A stretch of DNA of 64,000 nt, taken from positions 67,782,056 to 67,846,055 of the forward strand of contig CM049310.1 in the NCBI GenBank assembly GCA_026874595.1, written 5' to 3'. This document shows positions 38,001 to 50,000 of the stretch, piece after piece. The notes under the pieces were generated by a model. It was not told the origin of the DNA. It saw nothing but the letters and a program-made list of their open reading frames with translations, and made no database searches. The translations under genes and the position numbers were made by a program. Source of the DNA: Sipunculus nudus. Lineage: Eukaryota > Annelida > Sipuncula > Golfingiida > Sipunculidae. Every line of letters begins with the position of its first letter. Within the stretch, counting starts at the first letter, position 1.

Positions 38001-41000
38001 AAAAATTGTTTAACCATTTAAAACAGTGACACATTTTATTGGTTGTTAAACTTCATTACATGTATTACCACTATTAAAAATTGTTTAACCATTTAAAACA
38101 GTGACACATTTTATTGGTTGTTAAACTTCATTACATGTATTACCACTATTAAAAATTGTTTAACCATTTAAAACAGTGACACATTTTATTGGTTGTTTAA
38201 CTTCATTACATGTTTTACAACTATTAAAAATTGTTTAACCATTTAAAACAGTGACACATTTTATTGGTTGTTAAACTTCATTACATGTATTACCACTATT
38301 AAAAATTGTTTAACCATTTAAAACAGTGACACATTTTTTTGGTTGTTAAATTTCATTACATGTATTACCACTATAAAAAATTGTTTAACCATTTAAAACA
38401 GTGACACATTTTATTGGTTGTTAAACTTCATTACATGTATTACCACTATAAAAAATTGTTTAACCATTTAAAACAGTGACACATTTTACTGGTTGTTAAA
38501 CTTCATTACATGTATTACCACTATATAAAAATGTTTAACCATTTAAAACAGTGACACATTTTACTGATTGTTAAACTTCATTACATGTATTACCACTATA
38601 AAAAATTGTTTAACCATTTAAAACAGTGACACATTTTACTGGTTGTTAAACTTCATTACATGTATTACCACTATTAAAAATTGTTTAACCATTTAAAACA
38701 GTGACACATTTTACTGGTTGTTAAACCTCATTACATGTATTACCACTATTAAAAATTGTTTAACCATTTAAAACAGTGACACATTTTACTGGTTGTTAAA
38801 CTTCATTACATGTATTACCACTATAAAAAATTGTTTAACCATTTAAAACAGTGACACATTTTATTGGTTGTTAAACTTCATTACATGTATTACCACTATA
38901 AAAAATTGTTTAACCATTTAAAACAGTGACACATTTTATTGGTTGTTAAACTTCATTACATGTATTACCACTATAAAAAATTGTTTAACCATTTAAAACA
39001 GTGACACATTTTATTGGTTGTTAAACTTCATTACACGTATTACCACTATAAAAATTGTTTAACCATTTAAAACAGTGACACATTTTATTGGTTGTTAAAC
39101 TTCATTACATGTATTACCACTATTAAAAATTGTTTAACCATTTAAAACAGTGACACATTTTATTGGTTGTTAAACTTCATTACATGTATTACCACTATTA
39201 AAAATTGTTTAACCATTTAAAACAGTGACACATTTTATTGGTTGTTTAACTTCATTACATGTTTTACCACTATTAAAAATTGTTTAACCATTTAAAACAG
39301 TGACACATTTTATTGGTTGTTAAACTTCATTACATGTATTACCACTATAAAAAATTGTTTAACCATTTAAAACAGTGACACATTTTATTGGTTGTTAAAC
39401 TTCATTACATGTATTACCACTATAAAAAATTGTTTAACCATTTAAAACAGTGACACATTTTATTGGTTGTTAAACTTCATTACATGTATTACCACTATAA
39501 AAAATTGTTTAACCATTTAAAACAGTGACACATTTTATTGGTTGTTAAACTTCATTACACGTATTACCACTATAAAAATTGTTAAACCATTTAAAACAGT
39601 GACACATTTTATTGGTTGTTAAATTCATTACATGTATTACCACTATTAAAAATTGTTTAACCATTTAAAACAGTGACACATTTTATTGGTTGTTAAGCTT
39701 CATTACATGTATTACCACTATTAAAAATTGTTTAACCATTTAAAACAGTGACACATTTTATTGGTTGTTAAACTTCATTACATGTATTACCACTATTAAA
39801 AATTGTTTAACCATTTAAAACAGTGACACATTTTATTGGTTGTTAAACTTCATTACATGTATTACCACTATTAAAAATTGTTTAACCATTTAAAACAGTG
39901 ACACATTTTATTGGTTGTTAAACTTCATTACATGTATTACCACTATTAAAAATTGTTTAACCATTTAAAACAGTGACATATTTTATTGGTTGTTAAACTT
40001 CATTACATGTATTACCACTATAAAAAATTGTTTAACCATTTAAAACAGTGACACATTTTATTGGTTGTTAAACTTCATTACATGTATTACCACTATTAAA
40101 AATTGTTTAACCATTTAAAACAGTGACACATTTTATTGGTTGTTAAACTTCATTACATGTATTACCACTATTAAAAATTGTTTAACCATTTAAAACAGTG
40201 ACACATTTTATTGGTTGTTAAACTTTATTACATGTATTACCACTATTAAAAATTGTTTAACCATTTAAAACAGTGACACATTTTATTGGTTGTTAAACTT
40301 TATTACATGTATTACCACTATTAAAAATTGTTTAACCATTTAAAACAGTGACACATTTTATTGGTTGTTAAACTTTATTACATGTATTACCACTATTAAA
40401 AATTGTTTAACCATTTAAAACAGTGACACATTTTATTGGTTGTTAAACTTTATTACATGTATTACCGCTATTAAAAATTGTTCAACCATTTAAAACAGTG
40501 ACACATTTTATTGGTTGTTAAACTTCATTACATGTATTACCGCTATAAAAAATTGTTTAACCATTTAAAACAGTGACACATTTTACTGGTTGTTAAACTT
40601 CATTACATGTATTACCACTATTAAAAATTGTTTAACCATTTAAAACAGTGACACATTTTACTGGTTGTTAAACTTCATTACATGTATTACCACTAAAAAA
40701 AATTGTTTAACCATTCAAAACCAACTATTCACCTACACTTTCTGAAGACATATATTTTCTGACCTGCTCTGAGTATCTGTAAATATTAATGAAATAATGG
40801 TTATTCCTGTTCAGAAAAGTTCCTATAATGCCTTCATGGCAGATTTATGAGCTTTATTATCTCACAGTGTATAAAGAAACACAGCCAGTGTTGACAAACA
40901 CAAAAACTACATTACCTTAGGCAGTTGGTCGCATATATGCAGGAGCTGAAAGGGTGACTAGTTGCAAAACGCCACTTGCAAAACTCTGATTTGTCAGTCT

Positions 41001-44000
41001 TGCCACCAGATGTCCTTGTTAAATATGTTTGGATTGTTTGGATAAAAACACATGTAATAAACACATTTAAACAAAATTTACAGTATGTATGCAGTGGGAC
41101 TGGCGTTTTCTGGCTTATTTTATAAAAGGTTCAAAGGATCTTCATGATACAGCATACCTGTTGTGAGGGGACACCTGTAGGACATGGCCAAAGTGTCCCT
41201 ACATATGTGGGGGGTCACATCATGAGAAGAAGGGACAATGTGGGTGGGGCTCATGAATACTGTTCAGAAATACATTCAGCAGTTAATAAAATGTTCTAAT
41301 ACCAGATGATAAAAAAAAAATTAAATGTTTATATCTCAATACTGTATGAAAAAATATTTATTTGGACATTTAGTACATGAAAGCAGATCATTTGTCATCT
41401 GAAGTAAAATATCAGGACTTTAAAGAGCTTGTCCATTTATACATTCAACATCTAATGAATGGTGAATGATGAGTATAATAACATAGGAATTGACATGGCA
41501 CAGTATACTGTCATCAGCAAAGAGTCACATCTGGGTGTTAGAGTGGACAGCTGATGGCAGGGTTCGTTATAATTTCAGCCTGTCTCAGAAAGACATTTTT
41601 CTGTTTGTACCAATTGATTGTAAATTAATTGATCACCTAGATGTTTTCTCCATTAGTTGCTGATAAGTAGTTACAAACTTGACACAAAAACTAAATATTT
41701 TACAGATGGTGTTCCACCGACTCCCTATATATCCCTATATTTTGTATTAAATGGTCTATAATTTCTAATACTTTAAGGCATTTAGACAACAGGGGTCCCA
41801 GGAGAGTTCCTTGGGGCACTCTAGATTTATCATCAGCACTGTTGGAGTTCCTACTTGTTACATGTTGTCACATCATATTTCGGTTCCACACACAATAAAC
41901 TCAGGGTGACCTGAACACGTTTTAATACAACTCACACACATGGCTCAGTCACCAGCAGAATTCCTTTTATGCACAGTACCCATCCAGGGATAATTAAAAT
42001 AGTTATGTAGATGGCCAATAGATGGTGTTAGCAACAAATAGTATTTAGGTAACTACAATTAACACTTATTGTTACATCCCCCTTTCTGTACATGAAAGTA
42101 TGAAATAAATTATTACTGTGTTTAAACTGTTTATGTTGTACTTTACTGAGTCTGTCGTTTACATTGGACAGATATGTGTATGTACATGTTAAGAGATAGC
42201 GGTTAAATTAGCAGTTAGTTCCTGAAATATTTGGTAATAAGCACAATACATATACCTAATTAAACATACACAAAGTCCTTGGATCAGGTGCTCTTTACTA
42301 CTAGACCGGGTTTGGTTTTAACAACTGGTGTTCCCTGAACAGTTGTCTGATAAGTAGACTCCACGGAACTTGGCTCATCAGGTTGTTCCTCTGGTTTTAC
42401 ACTCGGGCCACTACTCATCTGAGATGTAGTCTGTGTTATCATTGTCTCCGACACATCAGGGATATCAGCAGGTGGTTCACAATAATCAGTTTTACGTAAA
42501 GCACAAATATATTTACAATTTCTGCAATACCAACTATCATCTTCTGTTCTAACCACATATGATCTGATACCTGATTTATACTGAACTTTTGCTTTAAGCC
42601 ATTCCTGACCTCAATCTGGTGGTTGTATGCGCACAATATGTCCACTGTTTAATTCTTCAAGCTCTTTGCAATGAATGTTGTAATAGGTTTGTTGTTTGTT
42701 CTTGCATTCTTTCAGTCTGTCCTTAACCCTGGTTGGTACTGAAGGGATTAACAGTTTAGATCCTACTGGCAAATGAGTACAAGTATGGGGACCAAATAAT
42801 CTTTGTACTGGTGAATAAACTAGTCCTTCCATGGCATATTCCTCTGTTATAACAGAGCTATATATGGAACTGGATCACTACCTGCTGCATGAGCTTTACA
42901 CAGCAAGTTCTGTGTAATTTTCACTGTGTTTTTCACATTTCCGTTAGACTGCAGATAATGAGACAAACTACTGATGGTTTCAAATAAATTTGTACTCTTT
43001 GGCAAACTCTTGAAATGCTTGACTATTGAAAGGAGGTCCATTGGCTGACATGAACTTGGATGGTATGCCATGTTTCACAAAATGTTGCTTTAACTTTGGA
43101 ATAATCCCAGTGGCTCTCAAATCATTCAATCTATCTATCTAATAGAAATCTGAATAATGATCCACTAATATCATATAGTGTTTACCATCTGTCTCAAACA
43201 AATCACAACTAACAAACTGCCACAGTCGTTCTGGTACCGCTTGACTGATCAATGGTTCACGCTGTTGTTTCACAGAATACTGGTTACTAACCCTACATCT
43301 GGCTATATACCTTAATCTAACAGTTCCTGTGTCATACCCGGCCAATACACTGATTCTTGGGCTCTTCTCAAGCAACTTTGAATACCACTGTGACCAGCAT
43401 GTAGTCTTTGTTTTATCATTTCACGACAGAAAGTAGGGATAACTAGCCTTTCTCCCTTCAAGTTAAGTCAATTTTGCAAAGTCATCTCTTCTCTGAAGCT
43501 TAAGTTTGGGTGTACATCCTCAGGTAGACTGTCCTTAGTACCTGGTCATCCTGATTGAATGACTGCTTCATAATTTCATCAGATTCCATTATCCTGGCCT
43601 TTGATAAGGATATTCACCATAAGTGATTGTTCCAGCAGACATCAAGCCCTGTCTTGGCTGTTATGATTTCTGCCATCTTAGACGCTGTCTTGCCTGATGT
43701 TTCCAGGGTAGTCAGCTGGTTGGAACTCGCTGCTCAGTTGAGATCCATCTATTTTAGTCTCAGTAATAGGTATGAAGTCAAGTTTTGTGCAGTCTTTTGC
43801 AGCAGTAAGAATAATAATTATTGCTATTATTATTATTTTAATGACCATCCTTCATCATGAAACAGATGTTTGGACTAAACATGACTGTCCCTGTCAATGT
43901 TTAGCAGGTGTCCACTCAAGACAGGTCTTTTTCAGTGGGAATTAAATGGGTCAGGACAATGGGCTTACATTGAAGTTGTCCAACCATGCCTTGGTCCCCT

Positions 44001-47000
44001 CACAGCAGGTACTGCTGTTGTTAATGCACATCAGATACCAGAATAACCCCTTTTAAGATATCCAGTTAACTTAAAATGTTGAGAATCCTCAAGACCCTGT
44101 GGACTATATATCTGTCTTTAAGGGGTCTTAAAACTGTTGTATAAACTGAAATTACCAATAACACAGGAGTGTATTATGTGGAAATATCAATAAATGTGTA
44201 TTTAATCACAGCAACAGAGAATCTAATGTCACAAAGTGAAAAATCGGACCAAATTCGCAACTTGCCAAACACCAGTATTTTAAACACATTTGTCAAACAT
44301 CATCTGAATCTAACAGAAAGATATAAATAAATTTTCAGCGTGATCTATTTCTTGGTACCCATGTTGTCAACACAGTCACATTTGCCTTGTGCCTTGTGTG
44401 GTTTTCATTAATGGTTGTTAAAATTTATTTTGCGTACGTCCCCATAACAGTTTTAACCAGTGTTACTCATAGTATAAGATCCAAATTTTAAGATCTTAAT
44501 TAAGGAAATTCATTGTCAGCTGGTTTCAAAAGTACATATAATGTAATTAATGATTAGTAAAACAAAACATCCTTTTCAAACTTTATTAACAAAAATCACA
44601 TAATCACTTTATAAATCTATGCATGTATACAGGTACTGGTTAATACTTATTGAGAAATCTCGTAAAATGTTCCACTTGCTGTTCTCAGTGCTGATCCCAA
44701 CTACAAGGGCCATGTAGTCTCAAATGGGACATTCTCCAAAATCCTGGCCCCCGGACTGCGTGTTGGATGGATTGAAGCAAGCACAAGTATCACAAAGAAG
44801 ATCAGTGAAAGGTGAGGATTACTATTGTGAACATGGGATGATCTTGCATTGTCCAGAGCTATAACAAACCTTAAAAAACCTTAGTTACATAAAGCACAAG
44901 ATATGCAACAGACACCTTAACTTTACTTCAAATAAGATTTTGTTGGTGAAAAAGTGATTGTCCTAAAACTGATTGACCCAGCAACCCCTGGGTAAAGAGA
45001 CCAGTACCAGTTTTCAGGGATAATGCGTCAGGAGTTGTGATTACATTCTTCATATCTTAACGGCAGTTATTGGTATCAAAGATGAAAACTAGAAATCTGC
45101 ATTCTAAGGAATGCTAGCCTTCCCTATGTGGGGGGGTCCCTATTGTAGGATGTTCCTGAGTCTGTGTCTGTATTCATTTATTCAGTTCATATTCCCAAGT
45201 TCATTTGTGCAAAAGTGACTTTCTCAAGAAAATGAAACCCACAGAGGCAATTATTAAAATTCCGAGAAAGGTTTAACTTTGTTCAGTCCCCCTGTCATAT
45301 TTTTTAGGGTAACTTGAACATGTGAAAGTCTTGAACAATGATGCCTTAACTGATCATATCATTTAAAATCTGATAAAACATGCAACAATATATAGTGTTT
45401 ATTGCGAAATCTAAAAAGTATAAACTTGTCAGTCATTTAGGTTCTAGGTGTGTTCCATTGATTCATGTCCCTTTTTTCAAAATAAACAAAATTTACAGTA
45501 TATGTACTGGAAAATCATCTTCTGTGAAACATTTCTCAGGGATAATGAAATATCTTGAGTTGAAACTGTATGTTCCAGTGGTGTAATAGTCAGTGGAGGA
45601 TCCATGAATCAGCTTGGATCAGTTCTTGTCAGAGAGGCACTGAAGCTTGGACTGGTTCATGACCATATAAAGACATTAATAAATAAATATCAGGTGAGAT
45701 AACCTTTTCAGTCATGACAAAATCAATACATTCCTATTAAAGGTGCCCATTCACCTACCTTTTGAAAAAGAATTTGTGTGATTTCTGGCTTCCTCTGTGA
45801 ATATATTAATGATCTAAGGGTAATTTTGGTGGTTAAAAGTTCTTATAATACCTTTTGAAGAATGTATGAACTTGTTTGTAATACAGCAATGTTGACAAAT
45901 GGAGAAAAACATGTAAGCTAAGGTGGTAGGTTGCATATATGCGTAGGTAGAAAGGACCCTTGATGCAAAATGCCATTTGCAAAGCTCGGGCTTATCTGAT
46001 TTGCTGCCATATGCCCTTGATAAATTTGTTTGATTAATATGGGGGCCCCACATAATGTAAACACATTGATATAAACAAAACAAGCAGCCTGTGTGGTGAT
46101 ATCCACATTTTCTGGCCTATTTTTGTAAAGCTCCAAGGGATTACCTGTAGTTGTTAAAGGTCGGATATGTGATTGGGCCCCTTTAAGTTAATATGTGACC
46201 CTGCCTTGTCATGTTACATGCAGGCTCCTTTTGGTTACACAAGTCTTATGAAAAATCTAATTTGCTTTTAAGTGTTTTTAAAACAAAACATGTCTGACAG
46301 AGGGTTTATATACGGAAGTTCCAAGTGAAAAAACACAATTGATTCTCCTTACAGCCTGGACAGTAATTTATGTAAAAGGTTGATGCAAAAGTAATCAGGA
46401 TCGGGACACAGTTTATTTATTTCTTCAGGAAAACACACATAAAATAAAGCAAATTGGCAGCAACACAATGGTTCTTATTTGTGCACATCTGTTTGGTGGA
46501 TCCATGGCCACGTTGAGGTAGCTAAAATATTCCCCAAAAAAAGCAGCTTGGTACTCATAACACTATCACTAAAGGGTGAGATGGTTGAGTGCCTCTGACA
46601 AATTGGGGAGGTTAAGATTTTCTGTTTAAAGGGGTGTTTCCATGTGCACATATATGCATATATGCGTCAAGAATCGCTCATATGATTTTGTAACTGGGTG
46701 TTTTCATGTGTCTGTCAGCATATATGCATGAAATTCACCTCAGGATTAATTTTCACCCATAGGGTCTGTGTGAACTTGGGGATTCAGGTAAAATGACATC
46801 ACTTCACCATATTTTTGTGGAAGGCCTGCTTAATCCTCTGTACAAATATATTAGACTGTCAGTTCAGGCATATACGCATATACACGCACATGGAAACACC
46901 TATTTTTTCATGCATATATGCACATAAGCATATATGCGCACATGGAAACAGCCCTGAAGAGTTAGACTGATTGAAGGAATGGCTGCAAAGTTGACATGTA

Positions 47001-50000
47001 TGTAAGTGGAAGCATCTTCATAATGGTGTACATCTGGTGAGTGTAGAATGTTGTAAGTCATAAAGTTATTAGCTTTAATTTTAAAACATCACCATAAGTT
47101 TTATCTAATTTTAGGATGGTTCATTCCTTCATTTTATTCAGTTTTTTAGATTATATACAAATATGGATACAAATATGAATTTTGATATTTGAGAGAAATC
47201 TCTGATAAACAGAGCATGATGGCATAAAGCATGTATTTGCACTTTCTCCCAAATATTGTGGTTGCCCTCTTATTTACTGTGGCTTCAGATTCCCAGCAGA
47301 TGACAAACTGTGTGGCTATGAATGCTTTCTTACTTAGTATGAGCAATAATTTCAGAAGCAACTGATTGGTGGCGTTAGTTGTGATCAGTATACGAGAGAC
47401 TAATATCATATGGATCACAGATTGAACCAGGGCAGACTTAAATATAGGGTTGGTTGAATCATGGACTGCAAATAAAAATTATTTGAAAGGGGTTTACTTC
47501 ATTTTGTTATTTGTTTTAGTTACTTGTTTTTCCCTCCTTGTCGCATGCTGAGGCTTGCTAGTTGACCCGTTTATGGGCTGCTTGAAAGATCTGTCTTCTT
47601 GTCTGTTGCACATGAGTCTTCAGCAGCCCAAAGTCACACGGCTTTCTGGTCCTTATGTTATTAGGGGTAGGTCAGTGTAAGCTGAAAGATTGTGAACTGT
47701 TTCAATTAAAGTCATCAATATCACTTTAATAAATATACTAATGATTAACTGGGAAAAAGGTACCCCATGAAACTCTGAAAAATCAGAAAATTGGGGTAAT
47801 ACAGCCCTACAAGTATCCAGGCAACCACAGTACAACCTGCTGCCTTGTGCTACCTTGACAGCCACTGATGTAGAAAAGCAGAACCTCATTTGCTGGGAGC
47901 TGAAGGTTATTGTTGTAAGAGCTCCTCTATCTTACCTAGTGTATAATATACAAAATCTGGCTATAATTATGCTTTTCTTAAATGTTAGGATAACCATCCA
48001 CCATTGTCTGTGCTGCATGCATCCCTGCAAATGATGGAATCTGCTTCTTGTAGGAGAGGATGGAGGTGGTGTGTAACATTTTAAAGCAGAGTTTGCCTGC
48101 TGGATCAACAGTAGACACACCTGAGGTAAGTAAACTCTTGCTCCACTATGCTGGTCTGCTGTATCCACGTGCAATCAGCTGTTCCCCAGGTGGCCATGTT
48201 CCACATGGCAGTACACATATCATGGCTGGCAAAGCTACATGTCTCTATTGTAATATTACTTAGTAATATAATGAGAGTCAGAATTGTTATGCACGCATAT
48301 ATTGTGCAAAAGTATGCTGGAAAATCTCAGGTAGTGCGAGCTGGAAAAAAGTACATGAAAGGTTATTAGAAATGCTTTTGTCCTCATGTTCATTTTCAAC
48401 ACGTTCAAAATCAAGTTTGTTAGTGTCCAAGGCCAATATGCAGCCATCGTGCATTTATATGAAGAAAAAAGAGCAGTGTCATGCCTACTCTGTGTTGAAA
48501 CTAAGTCTTAGGAAAATTGTCTACACCATATTTCTTCATAACTTATATTAATGTTTGGTGAAATTGACTTAATTATGGCTAATCCAAATACATTTGGCTG
48601 ACATATCAAGTGTCAGGCATTAGGTGTGAGTCTCACATGATTGCCCTTGTCGCCTGCTCTTGCCATTAGGCTTTTCAGTCTCACACATTCTGACTTTTGA
48701 GAGCTATGTCCAAATTTTTCAGTAAATTAAGTCAGAGGCAGCCAGTGAGCCATGACTGCTAGCCAAATTTTTATACAGGTATTACATTTTTTCAGATATA
48801 ATTAAATGGGTTTTCATTTGCATACACCGCATGTTTTAAATGTAAGCTGTGAGGGATTTTTTCCAGTCCATCTAGTTCATTTATTCATGAGATTGTGCCA
48901 TTTGATTATATAAATTAAAAACACCATTTCAAAGAAGGCTGAAATAATTTAGAATCTCATGCTTTCAAGTTGTGCCAACTTGGCATCCCAGATTTTGACA
49001 TCGTTTATAGCTTTCAATCAACATTTGCCTGAAATATTTTCCTCAGTTATGCACACATATTTTACTTTCATAAATGATTAGACCACTTAATCATTCTAGA
49101 GGTGCCACCTACTGTTTAAAGTTTCTGACTACCTGTTTATTCTCTTTAAGCACCTGGAAAAACAGTATTCATGAAAGTATGCCCTAGACCAAACAGAATA
49201 AACAAAAGACTGCCACATGGACACATCAATGTCCATATAGTCATTCAAAGTTTATACAAAGAATCGAATAAATCTTTTCCTCAAAACTGCCATGGACACA
49301 TCTACAGTCTATACAGCAGAATTTTAATAAGCCCTTTAATGCTTAAAGGATTTTCAACAAATTTCACACACATTAAGTCTGGTTAAAGTGGATTACTTTA
49401 TATTTAAGTCCCCTGCCATTGGAAGCAGAACTACTAAAATAGTCCACTTCCATCTATCTGTCTTGTTGGCCATCAATCCATCCCACCCCTTTTTTTTTTA
49501 CCCATAAAACAAGTGCTGCATTCTTCACCAAATATTGCAAGCATACTCATCACATGACTGATGTGATCATAAATGGTAGGTGGTCCCACATCTGTTAAAT
49601 TTATTATAATTTTTGCAATCCAAACAAGTATTTCCACTTTCCTCCAGATAAGTACATAAATAAGAAAACTTTAGCCTTCAAATAGTAAATTTAGGTCTAG
49701 TTGAATCAAATGAATCCTAATTTGAAAGGAATTATTTTCAGGATAACTTTCCACAGGACTTTGAATTTTGCTGATCACAAAATTTCTCATGTTGCCAAAT
49801 ATGTTGTATATCTGTTACCTATTATCATATGAAGTGCTGCACCAATCAATACCAAAGTAGTCAGACATATTGATCATTGGACTACTATGTCATTGTCACA
49901 TGCAGATGGTGCAGTCTGTGGTGGCTTACTGTGTGAGGTGAAATGGTATTTTCTGCTTAATCCTAAATCAGTTGGACAACATTTGAACTTAACCTTTCAT

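Noticed and set aside
43627-43860. 77-codon plus-strand frame
   Set aside because: Ends in low-complexity Tyr/Asn codons from an ATT-rich run; no family resemblance.
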